Shown piece after piece: positions 34,934 through 44,804 of a stretch of 64,000 nucleotides of DNA (the stretch's first letter is position 1; every line of letters starts with the position of its first letter). The DNA comes from an uncultured Lachnospiraceae bacterium (GTDB lineage: Bacteria > Bacillota > Clostridia > Lachnospirales > Lachnospiraceae). Where the stretch lies: NCBI GenBank assembly GCA_947652735.1, contig CANTEG010000008.1:1-64000 (forward strand), in the 5' to 3' direction. The notes below the pieces were generated by a model. The model worked only from the letters and a program-made list of their open reading frames with translations, was not told where the DNA came from and made no database searches. The translations under genes and the position numbers were made by a program.

Positions 34934-36049
34934 ATGAAGATAACATGTTCAAAATCAGATCTTCTTGCATCACTTAATATAGTATCAAAGGCTGTTTCTA
35001 CTAAAACAACTATGCCTATACTTGAATGTATTCTTATAGATGTTTATTCAGACAGAATTAAACTTACCGCAAATGATTTAGAGCTTGGAATTGAGACAAG
35101 CTTAAAAGGTAACATCGTCGAGATGGGTAGGATAGCAATAGAAGCAAAAATATTTAATGATATAGTAAGAAAGCTTCCTGATAGTGAAATAACAATAGAA
35201 ACTACTCCTGATTATAAAACAATTATAAGATGTGAAAAAGCAAGATTTGTTCTTTCCTCAAAATCAGGAGAAGAATTTACTGAACTTCCTGAGATAGAAA
35301 AGGAAAAGAAAATTACCATTTCACAATTTACATTAAAGGAAGTTATAAGACAGACTATTTTTTCAATTTCAGATAATGAAAATAATAAGCTTATGACAGG
35401 TGAATTATTTGAGGTGAAGAATGGAAAGCTTACCGTAGTTTCTCTTGATGGACACAGAATATCACTCAGAAATATTAAACTTAAGGATGGAGGGGATAAC
35501 ATTAGTGTTGTTGTTCCGGGAAAAACCTTAAGTGACTTATCTAAGATAATAAATGGCGGAGTAGATGATATGGTTAATATTTATTTTGCCGAAAATCATA
35601 TTCTTTTTGAGTTTGATGATACAATTGTTGTCTCAAGACTTTTTGAGGGAGAATACTACAAGATAGTAAGTATGCTTTCAATGGACCATAAAATTAAAGT
35701 AGAGGTTAACAACAGGGAATTTCTTGATTGTATAGACAGAGCATCTCTTCTTATTAAGGAATCTGATAAGAAGCCTATTATTGTAAGTATAAAGGATGAC
35801 AATAATATGTATCTTAAGGTTGATACATTTATGGGTTCCATGAATGAGGAAATAGAAATAGATAAAGAAGGAGAAGAAATTATAATTGGTTTCAATCCTA
35901 AATTTATCATGGATGTTTTGAGAGTTATTGATGATGAAAAAATTAACATCTATATGAGAGATGCCAAGTCTCCATGTATTATTAGGGATGTTGAAGAAAA
36001 TTATATTTATGTTGTTCTTCCTGTAAATATAAATGCAGGAGCATATTAA
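34934..36049 (+). CDS. dnaN: DNA polymerase III beta subunit (sliding clamp)
   Basis: A 371-residue ring-forming clamp that tethers polymerase. It opens MKITCSKSDLLASLNIVSKA and shows the three repeated clamp domains: TTMPILECILIDV in the first, SLDGHRISLRNIKL and the VVPGKTLSDL hinge in the middle, and FNPKFIMDVLRVI and YVVLPVNI at the end. The usual C-terminal M-P-hydrophobic ending is present as VLPVNINAGAY. GAAAGGGG precedes the ATG. It is the first gene of the dnaN-S4-recF-gyrB-gyrA run. Confidence 0.98.
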   Translation: MKITCSKSDLLASLNIVSKAVSTKTTMPILECILIDVYSDRIKLTANDLELGIETSLKGNIVEMGRIAIEAKIFNDIVRKLPDSEITIETTPDYKTIIRCEKARFVLSSKSGEEFTELPEIEKEKKITISQFTLKEVIRQTIFSISDNENNKLMTGELFEVKNGKLTVVSLDGHRISLRNIKLKDGGDNISVVVPGKTLSDLSKIINGGVDDMVNIYFAENHILFEFDDTIVVSRLFEGEYYKIVSMLSMDHKIKVEVNNREFLDCIDRASLLIKESDKKPIIVSIKDDNNMYLKVDTFMGSMNEEIEIDKEGEEIIIGFNPKFIMDVLRVIDDEKINIYMRDAKSPCIIRDVEENYIYVVLPVNINAGAY

Positions 36050-36065
36050 AAAGGAGTATTTAATC

Positions 36066-36281
36066 ATGCATATTTTGAAATTGAGAGAAGGAGAAGAATT
36101 TATAAAGCTTGGACAAGCTCTTAAAGCAACGGGAATTGTTGATTCAGGTATAGATGCAAAAGAGATTATACAACAAGGTCTTGTGCTGGTTGATGGGGAA
36201 ATTGAAGTAAGACGTGGAAGAAAGCTTTATGATGGGGCAGAGGTTTCTTATGATGATGAAAAGATAAGCATTCAAAAGTAA
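36066..36281 (+). CDS. yaaA: S4-domain RNA-binding protein YaaA
   Basis: A 71-residue protein with a single S4 RNA-binding domain (IKLGQALKATGIVDSGIDAK, LVLVDGEIEVRRGRKLYDG). It is the small S4 protein between dnaN and recF in Firmicutes; a role in ribosome assembly is assumed but not settled. The frame is open from 36033, overlapping dnaN, but AAGGAG before the ATG at 36066 fixes the start. Confidence 0.93.
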   Translation: MHILKLREGEEFIKLGQALKATGIVDSGIDAKEIIQQGLVLVDGEIEVRRGRKLYDGAEVSYDDEKISIQK

Positions 36282-36302
36282 TTGTTGAAAAGGAGATAAA
36301 GA

Positions 36303-37385
36303 ATGTTTATCGATAGACTTGCAATTAATAATTTCAGAAATTATGATGAGGCAGATATTCATTTTTCAAATGGAATTAACATTCTTTATGGGAATAATGC
36401 ACAGGGAAAAACAAATATACTTGAAGCTATTTATATGTTAGCAACCACAAAATCCCATAGAGGAAACAAGGACAAGGAGATAATACAATTTGGATATGAT
36501 GAAGCCCATATAAGAGCAGATGTAATTAAAAATGATATATCTCACAGAATTGATATGCATCTTAGAAAAAATAAAAGCAAGGGAGTTGCAGTTGATTTAG
36601 TAACTTTAAAAAAAAGTGCCCAGCTTTTTGGAATTGTGAATATTGTTTTATTTTCTCCTGAGGATTTATCTATTATAAAAAACAGTCCTGCGGAGAGAAG
36701 AAGATTTATAGATATGGAGCTTTGTCAGCTCAATAAGATTTACTATAGTGATTTATCAAACTTCAATAAGGCATTAAATCAAAGAAATAATCTTTTAAAA
36801 AAGATATCATTTGATGGAACAAGTAAAGAAACATTGGATGTTTGGGATGAACAATTGGTAAAATATGGTATAAAGGTTATTTTGGCGAGGAATAATTTTA
36901 TAGAGCTGATAAATGAAATAATAGAAAAGATACATAGAAGTATTACTTCAGAGAAAGAGAAAATCAAGATTATATATGAAAAAAATGTTGAAGAAGATAT
37001 TTTTCTCGAAGAATTAAAAAATAAAAGATTTGTGGATTTAAAATATCAATCCACAAGTGTAGGTCCACATAGAGATGATATATCATTCATTGTAAATGAT
37101 ATTGATGTAAAAAAATATGGTTCTCAGGGGCAGCAGAGAACTGTTGCATTATCCCTTAAGCTTGCAGAGATAGAGCTTGTGAGAAATATTATAAAGGATA
37201 ATCCCATATTACTGTTAGATGATGTTATGTCAGAGTTAGATTCAACGAGACGAGATGCACTGTTATCGTATATCAGTGAAATTCAAACTATCATTACATG
37301 TACAGGATATGATGATTTTATAAAGGAAAGACTTAATATCGATAAGATATATAAGGTTACCGGAGGTAAAATTTATGAGCAATAG
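36303..37385 (+). CDS. recF: DNA replication and repair protein RecF
   Basis: A 360-residue SMC-like ATPase that helps load RecA at gaps. Walker A in [18 protein letters not shown], signature region [17 protein letters not shown], Walker [21 protein letters not shown] precedes the ATG. Its last 11 bases overlap the start of gyrB, and GGAGG inside its 3' end is gyrB's ribosome binding site, so the two are coupled. Confidence 0.98.
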   Translation: MFIDRLAINNFRNYDEADIHFSNGINILYGNNAQGKTNILEAIYMLATTKSHRGNKDKEIIQFGYDEAHIRADVIKNDISHRIDMHLRKNKSKGVAVDLVTLKKSAQLFGIVNIVLFSPEDLSIIKNSPAERRRFIDMELCQLNKIYYSDLSNFNKALNQRNNLLKKISFDGTSKETLDVWDEQLVKYGIKVILARNNFIELINEIIEKIHRSITSEKEKIKIIYEKNVEEDIFLEELKNKRFVDLKYQSTSVGPHRDDISFIVNDIDVKKYGSQGQQRTVALSLKLAEIELVRNIIKDNPILLLDDVMSELDSTRRDALLSYISEIQTIITCTGYDDFIKERLNIDKIYKVTGGKIYEQ

Positions 37386-39294
37386 TAACGAAAATTATGG
37401 GGCCGACCAAATCCAGATATTGGAAGGTCTTGAGGCAGTAAGAAAAAGACCGGGAATGTACATAGGAAGTACATCTACAAGAGGTCTTCATCATCTTGTT
37501 TATGAGATTGTGGATAATGCTGTTGATGAAGCACTTGCAGGCTTTTGTACGGAAATTCAGGTATTTATAAATGAGGATAATTCTGTAACAGTTATAGATA
37601 ACGGTAGGGGTATCCCTATTGGTATACATGAAAAAGCAGGTATTCCTGCTGTTGAAGTTGTATTTACAATACTTCATGCAGGTGGAAAGTTTGGCGGTGG
37701 AGGATACAAGGTTTCAGGAGGACTTCACGGTGTTGGTGCCTCTGTTGTTAATGCACTTTCAAACTGGCTTGAGGTAGAAATATCAAGAGACGGAAAGGTA
37801 TATAAGCAGCGTTACGAGAGAGGACATGTTGTATATAAGCTGAAAGAGATTGGAAAAACAGACAAAGTCGGAACAAAAGTAACATTTATGCCTGATGATA
37901 CCATTTTTGATGATGTTATTTTCGAATTTGATACATTAAAGAGAAGACTTAGGGAAATGGCTTTTCTTACAAAGGGATTAAAGATTAGTCTTTTTGATAA
38001 AAGAGAGGGCGTGGAAAAAGAGGAGCATTATCATTATGAGGGTGGTATAAAAGAGTTTGTTCAATATTTAAACAGACATAAAACTGCTCTTTATGACAAG
38101 ATTATTTATGTTGAGGGAAATAAGGATGAAATGTATGTTGAAGTTGCACTTCAGCATAATGATTCCTATAATGAAGCGACTCTTAGTTTTGTTAATAACA
38201 TTACAACTCCTGAGGGTGGTACTCATCTTACGGGATTTAAGAGTGCAATTACAAAGGTATTTAATGATTATGCAAGGTCAAATAAGCTTATAAAGGAAAA
38301 GGAAGAAAATCTTTCAGGTGATGATTTAAGAGAGGGACTTACTGCAATTGTAAGTATAAAAATTCCTGAACCACAGTTTGAGGGACAGACAAAGCAGAAG
38401 CTTGGAAATGCAGAGGCAAGAACCGCAGTTGAAAGCCTTGTAAATGAGAAACTTACTTATTTCCTTGAACAAAATCCTCAAATTGCGAAGATAATCATAG
38501 GAAAAGCTGCACTTGCACAAAGAGCCAGAATTGCTGCAAGAAAAGCAAGGGATGTTGCCAGAAAAAGTACACTTGAAAATAGTATGGCACTTCCGGGAAA
38601 ACTTGCAGATTGTTCGGACAAGGATCCTAAAAACTGTGAAATATATATCGTTGAGGGAGATTCTGCGGGAGGTTCTGCAAAAACTGCACGTTCTAGGGCA
38701 ACACAGGCGATACTTCCATTAAGGGGAAAAATACTCAACGTTGAAAAAGCAAGAATAGACAGAATCCTAGGAAATGAGGAAATAAAGTCTATGATAACTG
38801 CTTTCGGAACAGGAATAAGAGAGAACTTCAATATAGAGAAGCTTCGCTATGATAAGATTATTATTATGACGGATGCCGATGTTGATGGTGCCCACATAGC
38901 AACGCTTATGCTTACATTTTTCTTCCGGTTTATGCCTGATCTTATAAGACAGGGACATGTGTATCTTGCACAGCCGCCGCTTTATAAGCTGGAAAAGAAT
39001 AAGAAAACGTGGTATGCGTACAGTGATGATGAATTAGCAAAGATATTAGATGAAGTAGGCAGAGACAATAATAATAAAATTCAGCGTTATAAGGGACTTG
39101 GAGAAATGGATGCAGAGCAGCTTTGGGATACAACAATGGATCCTGAAAAGCGGGTACTTCTTCGTGTATCCATTGATGAGGAAAGTGAGTCGGAGCTTGA
39201 TATTGTATTTGACACCCTTATGGGTGAAAAGGTTGAACCGAGACGTGAGTTTATAGAGACAAATGCTAAATTTGTTAAAAATCTCGATATCTGA
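37375..39294 (+). CDS. gyrB: DNA gyrase subunit B
   Basis: A 639-residue type IIA topoisomerase subunit; its ATP hydrolysis drives negative supercoiling with GyrA. GHKL ATPase domain with [40 protein letters not shown] and [15 protein letters not shown]; transducer with the switch Lys in [13 protein letters not shown]; Toprim domain with [32 protein letters not shown] and [11 protein letters not shown]; and a C-terminal [20 protein letters not shown]. Normal length for Firmicutes, no insert. Confidence 0.99.
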   Translation: MSNSNENYGADQIQILEGLEAVRKRPGMYIGSTSTRGLHHLVYEIVDNAVDEALAGFCTEIQVFINEDNSVTVIDNGRGIPIGIHEKAGIPAVEVVFTILHAGGKFGGGGYKVSGGLHGVGASVVNALSNWLEVEISRDGKVYKQRYERGHVVYKLKEIGKTDKVGTKVTFMPDDTIFDDVIFEFDTLKRRLREMAFLTKGLKISLFDKREGVEKEEHYHYEGGIKEFVQYLNRHKTALYDKIIYVEGNKDEMYVEVALQHNDSYNEATLSFVNNITTPEGGTHLTGFKSAITKVFNDYARSNKLIKEKEENLSGDDLREGLTAIVSIKIPEPQFEGQTKQKLGNAEARTAVESLVNEKLTYFLEQNPQIAKIIIGKAALAQRARIAARKARDVARKSTLENSMALPGKLADCSDKDPKNCEIYIVEGDSAGGSAKTARSRATQAILPLRGKILNVEKARIDRILGNEEIKSMITAFGTGIRENFNIEKLRYDKIIIMTDADVDGAHIATLMLTFFFRFMPDLIRQGHVYLAQPPLYKLEKNKKTWYAYSDDELAKILDEVGRDNNNKIQRYKGLGEMDAEQLWDTTMDPEKRVLLRVSIDEESESELDIVFDTLMGEKVEPRREFIETNAKFVKNLDI

Positions 39295-39311
39295 TAAAAG
39301 GAGAGGAAAAA

Positions 39312-41876
39312 ATGGACGATAGTACAATATTTGATAAAATCCATGACGTGGATTTAAAGAAAACCATGGAAAATTCTTATATAGATTATGCCATGAGTGT
39401 TATCGCAGCAAGAGCCCTTCCTGATGTCAGAGATGGTCTTAAGCCGGTACAAAGAAGAATTCTCCATTCTATGATGGAGCTTCATAACGGACCTGACAAG
39501 CCGCACAGAAAATGTGCACGTATTGTCGGTGATACAATGGGTAAATATCATCCTCATGGAGATTCTTCCATATATGAGGCATTAGTTAAGCTTGCCCAGG
39601 AATGGTCAACAAGATATCCATTGGTTGACGGTCACGGAAACTTTGGTTCAGTTGATGGTGACGGAGCCGCAGCAATGAGGTATACAGAGGCAAGGCTTTC
39701 CAAGATTTCAATGGAAATGCTTGCTGATATAGAGATGGATACGGTTGATTTCGTACCAAACTTTGATGAGACAGAACGGGAGCCTGTAGTTCTTCCAAGC
39801 AGATATCCAAATCTTTTGGTAAATGGTACATCAGGTATTGCCGTTGGTATGGCTACAAATATACCGCCTCACAATTTGAATGAGATAATCAGTGCGGTTG
39901 TGAAAATCATTGACAACAGGGTAATGGAAGACAGGGAAACTGAGCTTGACGAGATAATGGAAATCGTTAAGGGACCTGATTTTCCTACAGGTGCACAAAT
40001 ACTCGGAACATCTGGTATTGATGAAGCTTACAGAACAGGCAGAGGAAAAATAAAAGTAAGGGCTGTTACTGATATAGAGCCAATGGCTAACGGAAAACAG
40101 AGAATTATTGTAACTGAGCTTCCGTATATGGTTAATAAGGCAAAGCTGATACAAAAGATTGCAGAGCTTGTCAAAGAAAAGAAGATAGATGGTATTTCTG
40201 ATTTAAGGGATGAGTCTTCAAGAGAAGGTATGCGAATCGTAATCGAGCTTAAAAAAGATTGTAATGCAAATATTCTTCTGAATCAGTTATTTAAGCATAC
40301 CCAAATGCAGGATACATTTGGTGTGATTATGCTTGCACTTGTCAACAATGAGCCAAAGGTGCTGAATCTTCTTGAAATGCTTACATATTATTTGAAGCAT
40401 CAGGAAGATGTTGTTACAAGAAGAACAAAGTATGAGCTTAACAAGGCAGAGGCAAGGGCACATATAGTGGAAGGACTTCTGATTGCCCTTGATAATATTG
40501 ATGAGGTAATTAAGCTTATAAGAGCAGCCAAGACTGTCGCAGATGCAAAACTTTCTCTTATGGAAAGATTTGGTCTTTCAGATGCCCAGGCTTCAGCTAT
40601 CGTTGATATGAGACTTCGTGTACTTACAGGCTTGGAAAGAGAGAAGCTTGAAAACGAGTACAGGGAACTTATGGAGAGAATTGCAGAACTTAAAGCAATA
40701 CTTGCAGATAAGAAGAAGCTTCTTGGTGTTATTAAAGAGGAAATTCTTATTATTGCAACAAAGTATGGTGATAAGAGAAGAACATCAATCGGAATAGACG
40801 TTGAAGACGGTATGACGGTTGAGGATCTCATCAAGAAAGAAAATATCGTTGTTGCCATGACAAAACTTGGTTATGTTAAGCGTATGACGGTAAACAACTT
40901 CAAGAGCCAGAACAGAGGTGGAAAAGGCATAAAGGGTATGCAGACCATAGAGGAAGACTTCATTGAAGACCTGTTTATGACAACGACGCACCACTATATC
41001 ATGTTCTTTACAAATATGGGAAAGGTATACAGGCTAAAGGCGTATGAAATTCCTGAAGCGAGCAGGACGGCAAGAGGAACTGCGATTATTAATTTGCTTC
41101 AGCTTCAGCCAGATGAAAAGATAACTGCGGTTATACCAATCAGGCAGTATGTTGAGGGCAGATACCTGTTTATGTGTACAAAGAATGGTGTTGTCAAAAA
41201 GACGCGCATTACAGAGTATTCAAATGTAAGAAAATCAGGTCTTGCCGCCATTACATTAAAAGAAAATGATGAGCTTATCGAAGTAAAGGCAACCAACGGT
41301 AAAAAGGATATCATCCTTGTGACAAAGCATGGTATGTGTATCAGATTTAATGAAAGAGATGTCAGAAGTACAGGAAGAACATCCATGGGTGTTATCGGTA
41401 TGAATGTTGCAGAGGATGATGAAATTATCGGTATGCAGCTTGATACGCAGGGAGAGGCGTTACTCCTTGTAGCTGAAAACGGACTTGGTAAGCGTACACA
41501 TATTGATGAATTTACCCCACAGAGACGTGGAGGAAAAGGCGTGAAATGTTACAAGATTAATGAGCGTTCAGGAAATGTGGTAGGCTTTAAGGCTGTTAAT
41601 GATGACAATGAAATTATGATTATTACAAATCAGGGAATAGTCATAAGGATACTTTGCAAGGATATTTCCATGCTTGGACGTATTACTACAGGAGTTAAGC
41701 TTATTAACATGGATGTTGAACATGATATCATTGTTGCAAGCATTACAAAGGTAAGACAGAAGTCAGCAGACGAATCAGAATCTCTTATTGCATTAGAAAA
41801 AGAGATGGAGGAAGCTGACAACGAGGAGGGCATCATAGAGGAACCTGAAGAAGCAACAGATGAAAAAGAAGAATAA
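39312..41876 (+). CDS. gyrA: DNA gyrase subunit A
   Basis: An 854-residue DNA-cleaving subunit. Catalytic winged helix with [12 protein letters not shown] (active Tyr), the quinolone-resistance region [20 protein letters not shown] (Ser present at the usual resistance position), coiled coil, and the C-terminal pinwheel with GyrA-box-like [10 protein letters not shown] and QRRGGKGVK. The acidic tail ([19 protein letters not shown]) is usual in GyrA. AGGAGAGG precedes the ATG; 17 bases from gyrB. Confidence 0.99.
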   Translation: MDDSTIFDKIHDVDLKKTMENSYIDYAMSVIAARALPDVRDGLKPVQRRILHSMMELHNGPDKPHRKCARIVGDTMGKYHPHGDSSIYEALVKLAQEWSTRYPLVDGHGNFGSVDGDGAAAMRYTEARLSKISMEMLADIEMDTVDFVPNFDETEREPVVLPSRYPNLLVNGTSGIAVGMATNIPPHNLNEIISAVVKIIDNRVMEDRETELDEIMEIVKGPDFPTGAQILGTSGIDEAYRTGRGKIKVRAVTDIEPMANGKQRIIVTELPYMVNKAKLIQKIAELVKEKKIDGISDLRDESSREGMRIVIELKKDCNANILLNQLFKHTQMQDTFGVIMLALVNNEPKVLNLLEMLTYYLKHQEDVVTRRTKYELNKAEARAHIVEGLLIALDNIDEVIKLIRAAKTVADAKLSLMERFGLSDAQASAIVDMRLRVLTGLEREKLENEYRELMERIAELKAILADKKKLLGVIKEEILIIATKYGDKRRTSIGIDVEDGMTVEDLIKKENIVVAMTKLGYVKRMTVNNFKSQNRGGKGIKGMQTIEEDFIEDLFMTTTHHYIMFFTNMGKVYRLKAYEIPEASRTARGTAIINLLQLQPDEKITAVIPIRQYVEGRYLFMCTKNGVVKKTRITEYSNVRKSGLAAITLKENDELIEVKATNGKKDIILVTKHGMCIRFNERDVRSTGRTSMGVIGMNVAEDDEIIGMQLDTQGEALLLVAENGLGKRTHIDEFTPQRRGGKGVKCYKINERSGNVVGFKAVNDDNEIMIITNQGIVIRILCKDISMLGRITTGVKLINMDVEHDIIVASITKVRQKSADESESLIALEKEMEEADNEEGIIEEPEEATDEKEE

Positions 41877-41880
41877 TTTG

Positions 41881-41907
41881 TTCGTTGATATGAACTGATG
41901 TTCAAAA
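41881..41907 (+). promoter_or_regulatory. Leader element copy K (3' part only)
   Basis: TGAACTGATGTTCAAAAGGA matches the 3' end of the other leader copies (CTGATGTTCAA) just before the ribosome binding site of a small membrane gene. GAAC/GTTC can form a short hairpin. The 5' strand and inner modules are absent, so this is a minimal or degenerate copy. Confidence 0.35.
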
Positions 41908-41925
41908 GGATAGGGGGAACATATT

Positions 41926-42129
41926 ATGACAGGTGAAAAATTAAAAGAGGGATTAGATGGATTAAGCAAAATAGATGGCTTTGCAGATGTACTATTTGGA
42001 ATGGTATACTGGCTTGTTGTTATATTTATTATACTTTTTGTTGCTTACATTTTTTCCACCTTTGTGTGTTATATGAATAGAAAACGCAGGGGTAACACAA
42101 ATGATAATGATGATTTCCTTGATGATTAA
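41926..42129 (+). CDS. Small single-pass membrane protein
   Basis: A 67-residue protein not recognised. One helix (LFGMVYWLVVIFIILFVAYI, about residues 23-45), then FSTFVCYMNRKRRG and an acidic end NDNDDFLDD. GGGGG lies before the ATG. It begins 49 bases after gyrA and ends before a strong terminator, so it is the last gene of the gyrase operon. Function unknown. Confidence 0.7.
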   Translation: MTGEKLKEGLDGLSKIDGFADVLFGMVYWLVVIFIILFVAYIFSTFVCYMNRKRRGNTNDNDDFLDD

Positions 42130-42138
42130 ATAATAGTT

Positions 42139-42173
42139 AGGGCTGTTGCAAAATTTTAGTAGCAGCCCTTTAT
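42139..42173 (+). terminator. Terminator of the gyrA operon
   Basis: AGGGCTGTTGC pairs with GTAGCAGCCCT around AAAATTTTA, followed by TTATT. It lies just 5 bases before leader copy A of the fumarase gene. Confidence 0.85.
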
Positions 42174-42177
42174 TGGT

Positions 42178-42312
42178 TGTGTCAGCCCATAGGTTCTCGA
42201 TTTACAAAGTAAATCGAACATATGCTGAAAGAAAATTTGGTTTTATAGGAAACTTCGTTTCCTATAGGCACGTTCCTAAAGGAACCTGCTAGGTAATGGG
42301 CTAATGTTTAGG
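42178..42312 (+). promoter_or_regulatory. Leader element copy A, upstream of fumarase; the most complete copy
   Basis: Outer strands: TGTCAGCCCAT (42180-42190) and AATGGGCTAATGTTTAG (42296-42312). Three hairpins lie inside: CGATTTAC-AAA-GTAAATCG (42198-42216), TATAGGAAAC-TTC-GTTTCCTATA (42245-42267) and GTTCC-TAAA-GGAAC (42272-42285). The next bases are GATAGGAGG, the ribosome binding site. No promoter is visible between the gyrA terminator and the element, so a promoter must lie within it or transcription must read through. Confidence 0.7.
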
Positions 42313-42326
42313 ATAGGAGGCTTGTA

Positions 42327-43169
42327 ATGAGAACGATAAATACAGATGTCATTATAAATACGGTTCGTGACATGTGCATAAATGCAAATTTATACCTTGC
42401 AGAAGATATGGAAAATAAACTAAAGGATGCCGCTGTCAATGAGGATGGAGCCTTAGGAAAACAAATTCTTGACCAGCTTATAGAAAATCTAAAAATCGCA
42501 GGAGAAGAAAAAATACCGATTTGTCAGGATACAGGAATGGCAGTTTTTTTTGTGAATGTAGGGCAGGATTTACATATTGAGGGTATGAATCTGACAGAGG
42601 CCATAAACGAGGGAGTAAGACAGGGATACAAGGAAGGTTATCTTAGAAAATCGGTTGTGGAAGACCCACTTTTGAGGGTTAATACAGGAGATAATACACC
42701 AGCAATTATTCATTATGATATTGTGCCTGGTGATAAGCTTGAAATAACCATAGCACCAAAGGGCTTTGGTAGTGAGAATATGAGCAAGGTTTATATGTTA
42801 AAACCTGCTGATGGTGAAGATGGTGTCAAGGAAGCTGTAATTGACGCAGTTAAAAATGCAGGACCGAATGCCTGTCCCCCACTTGTTATCGGTGTAGGAC
42901 TTGGTGGCGATTTCGAGCTTGCTGCTAAGATGGCAAAAAAGGCTCTTACGAGAAATGCAAATTCACATTCAGACCATGAACATATTGCAAGGATTGAGAG
43001 AGAGCTTTTAGAGACGATTAATAATACGGGAATCGGACCGGGAGGATTAGGTGGAAAAACAACAGCTCTCGCGGTAAATATTGAAAGCTATGCCACACAC
43101 ATAGCAGGTATGCCTCTCGCAGTAAATATGTGCTGTCATGTCAACAGGCATATGACAAAGATATTATAA
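42327..43169 (+). CDS. fumA: Fumarate hydratase class I, alpha subunit
   Basis: A 280-residue subunit of the oxygen-sensitive, 4Fe-4S fumarase that interconverts fumarate and malate. Cluster ligands are plausible in PICQDTGMAVFFV, GPNACPPLVIGVGLGG and VNMCCHVNRH. HSDHEHIARIERELLETIN and GIGPGGLGGKTTALAV are typical of the alpha subunit or of the related tartrate dehydratase alpha; genes of both types are hard to tell apart by eye. The beta gene follows after 77 bases, as in anaerobes. AGGAGG precedes the ATG; leader copy A lies upstream. Confidence 0.9.
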   Translation: MRTINTDVIINTVRDMCINANLYLAEDMENKLKDAAVNEDGALGKQILDQLIENLKIAGEEKIPICQDTGMAVFFVNVGQDLHIEGMNLTEAINEGVRQGYKEGYLRKSVVEDPLLRVNTGDNTPAIIHYDIVPGDKLEITIAPKGFGSENMSKVYMLKPADGEDGVKEAVIDAVKNAGPNACPPLVIGVGLGGDFELAAKMAKKALTRNANSHSDHEHIARIERELLETINNTGIGPGGLGGKTTALAVNIESYATHIAGMPLAVNMCCHVNRHMTKIL

Positions 43170-43246
43170 TATTTAGAAAATGATATTTTAAGCTGTGAAA
43201 TGTGCAGGAGCTGTTGTTTCAAGATTCAGAATATAAAGGAGGATAC

Positions 43247-43852
43247 ATGAATAAGCATATTAAAGTACCATTTAGTAAGGATGAGCTTAAGGACTTAAAT
43301 GCCGGAGATTATGTATATATTTCAGGAACAGTATATAGTGCAAGGGATGCGGCACACAAGAGAATGTATGACGCAATTCTTTCCTCCGGGTATGAGGATG
43401 CGGATGGAAAAACGCTGTATGAAAAAGGTATTTTACCAGTTGATGTGACGGATAACGTATTATATTATCTTGGACCGACCCCTGCAAGAGAGGGACAGGT
43501 TATCGGTTCCGCAGGACCTACAACAAGCAGTCGCATGGATAAATATACACCGCTTCTTTTAGAAAAGGGACTTAATGGGATGATTGGAAAAGGAAAGAGA
43601 AGCGAGCAGGTAATAAAATCAATTGTTGAAAACAAAGCGGTATATTTTGCTGCTGTTGGTGGTGCAGGAGCACTTTTGTCAAAGTGTATTAAACAATCTG
43701 AGGTAATCGCTTACGATGATTTGGGAACAGAAGCAATAAGAAAAATGGTAGTTGAAGATTTTCCTGCAATCGTAGTAATAGATTCTAATGGTAATAATTT
43801 ATATGAAACGGCAATAAATAACTATTTTTCTTCACGTAATAATCTTGAATAA
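43247..43852 (+). CDS. fumB: Fumarate hydratase class I, beta subunit
   Basis: A 201-residue partner of the alpha subunit. Visible: VPFSKDELKDLNAGDYVYISG, ARDAAHKRM, YYLGPTPAREGQVIGSAGPT with TTSSRMDKYTPLLLEKGL, the conserved MIGKGKR, and YFAAVGGAGALLSKCI. These make the swivel domain with the substrate-binding Ser/Thr/Arg. The frame is open from 43202, but AAAGGAGG before the ATG at 43247 fixes the start. The pair can supply the malate/fumarate step of an incomplete TCA route or succinate formation. Confidence 0.9.
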   Translation: MNKHIKVPFSKDELKDLNAGDYVYISGTVYSARDAAHKRMYDAILSSGYEDADGKTLYEKGILPVDVTDNVLYYLGPTPAREGQVIGSAGPTTSSRMDKYTPLLLEKGLNGMIGKGKRSEQVIKSIVENKAVYFAAVGGAGALLSKCIKQSEVIAYDDLGTEAIRKMVVEDFPAIVVIDSNGNNLYETAINNYFSSRNNLE

Positions 43853-43947
43853 AATTTAACGAGGATGTATACTTAAACAAGTTAACTATAAAATTAATAT
43901 ATTTAGATTTAAACAGTTATATAAAAGGTACATAGAAGGAGGTTAAT

Positions 43948-44802
43948 ATGAGTAAGGTTTGTTGCGGAATCACCTACTCCGATAAAGACAGATTTTGCCG
44001 TGTTTGTGGAAAACGTCTTGAGGATGAGGAAGAAAAAACCGTTCTAATCAATGAACAGCAGATACGAAATGCTATAGAGGATGATGAGTCGGGAACGTCT
44101 GTGCTTACGGCAGATATGAGAGGTCCTATTAAGCATCCTGAAAATGCAGAACAGGCTGGGAATTCAAAGGAAGATAGCCCTGTAGACAGTAAAAGCGAGG
44201 ATGTTTCTGTTGATGGTGAGGACAGCAAGAGTGAAGACAGTCCTGCCGATAATGACAAAGAAGACAATAAGAACAAAAATGCTGAAGCCGATGATAAAGA
44301 TAATAAGAGTGAAGAAAAAACGGCAGAAGGTGACAGTGATGAGGATGATGAGGACTCAACTACATCAATACTTACAGCAGACATGAAGAAACAGGCACCA
44401 CAGACACAGCCAAATGGCGTACCAAAGCAGCCAATGCCGAGTCAGATGCCACCGATGCAGCCAAATGGCAAACCAATGCAACAGATGCCAGGTCAGATGC
44501 CACCGATGCAGCCAAACGGCAGACCAATGCAGCAGATGCCGGGTCAGATGCCACCGATGCAGCAACCTGCAAAGCCAAAGAAGTCTGAGGAGCAAAAGGA
44601 AAAAACAGCAAAAACCTGTGGATTGATTTCCTTGATTGTGTCAGGTATAGGACTTGTTGCAGTTGCCGTTATGTTATTTTTATTTGTATTGAATGCCGAT
44701 TATAAAAAGTACGATAAGGAAGCTGAAAAGGGGTTATACAATTCAACTCCGACCACGGAGACAGCATCGTCCGGTGATAGTTTAAGCAGTGAGGAGGAAT
44801 AA
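43948..44802 (+). CDS. Zinc-ribbon membrane protein with acidic and PMQ-rich repeats
   Basis: A 284-residue protein. The N-terminal CCGITYSDKDRFCRVCG is a zinc-ribbon-like knuckle; then come two ITAD-like TSVLTADM/TSILTADM copies around a very acidic Ser/Asp/Glu-rich stretch, then repeats of the type PNGKPMQQMPGQMPPMQ (residues about 150-210), a basic patch and a single helix near the end (CGLISLIVSGIGLVAVAVML). Unknown function; same design as the proteins at 18690 and 21218. GGAGG before the ATG. It is coupled to the next gene, 2 bases on. Confidence 0.65.
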   Translation: MSKVCCGITYSDKDRFCRVCGKRLEDEEEKTVLINEQQIRNAIEDDESGTSVLTADMRGPIKHPENAEQAGNSKEDSPVDSKSEDVSVDGEDSKSEDSPADNDKEDNKNKNAEADDKDNKSEEKTAEGDSDEDDEDSTTSILTADMKKQAPQTQPNGVPKQPMPSQMPPMQPNGKPMQQMPGQMPPMQPNGRPMQQMPGQMPPMQQPAKPKKSEEQKEKTAKTCGLISLIVSGIGLVAVAVMLFLFVLNADYKKYDKEAEKGLYNSTPTTETASSGDSLSSEEE

Positions 44803-44804
44803 GA

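Noticed and set aside
42306-42326. A short upstream ORF starting at the ATG in the leader 3' end (MFRIGGL) whose stop overlaps the fumA start.
   Set aside because: The corresponding ATG in other copies gives different frames and lengths (two codons in C, three in I, in-frame fusion in F and G), so a conserved leader peptide is not supported.
43974-44384. Long antisense ORFs across the acidic/repeat part of the gene at 43948, and likewise across 18765-19158.
   Set aside because: They are Ser-, Leu- or Val-rich shadows caused by repeat codons on the other strand, without start signals.
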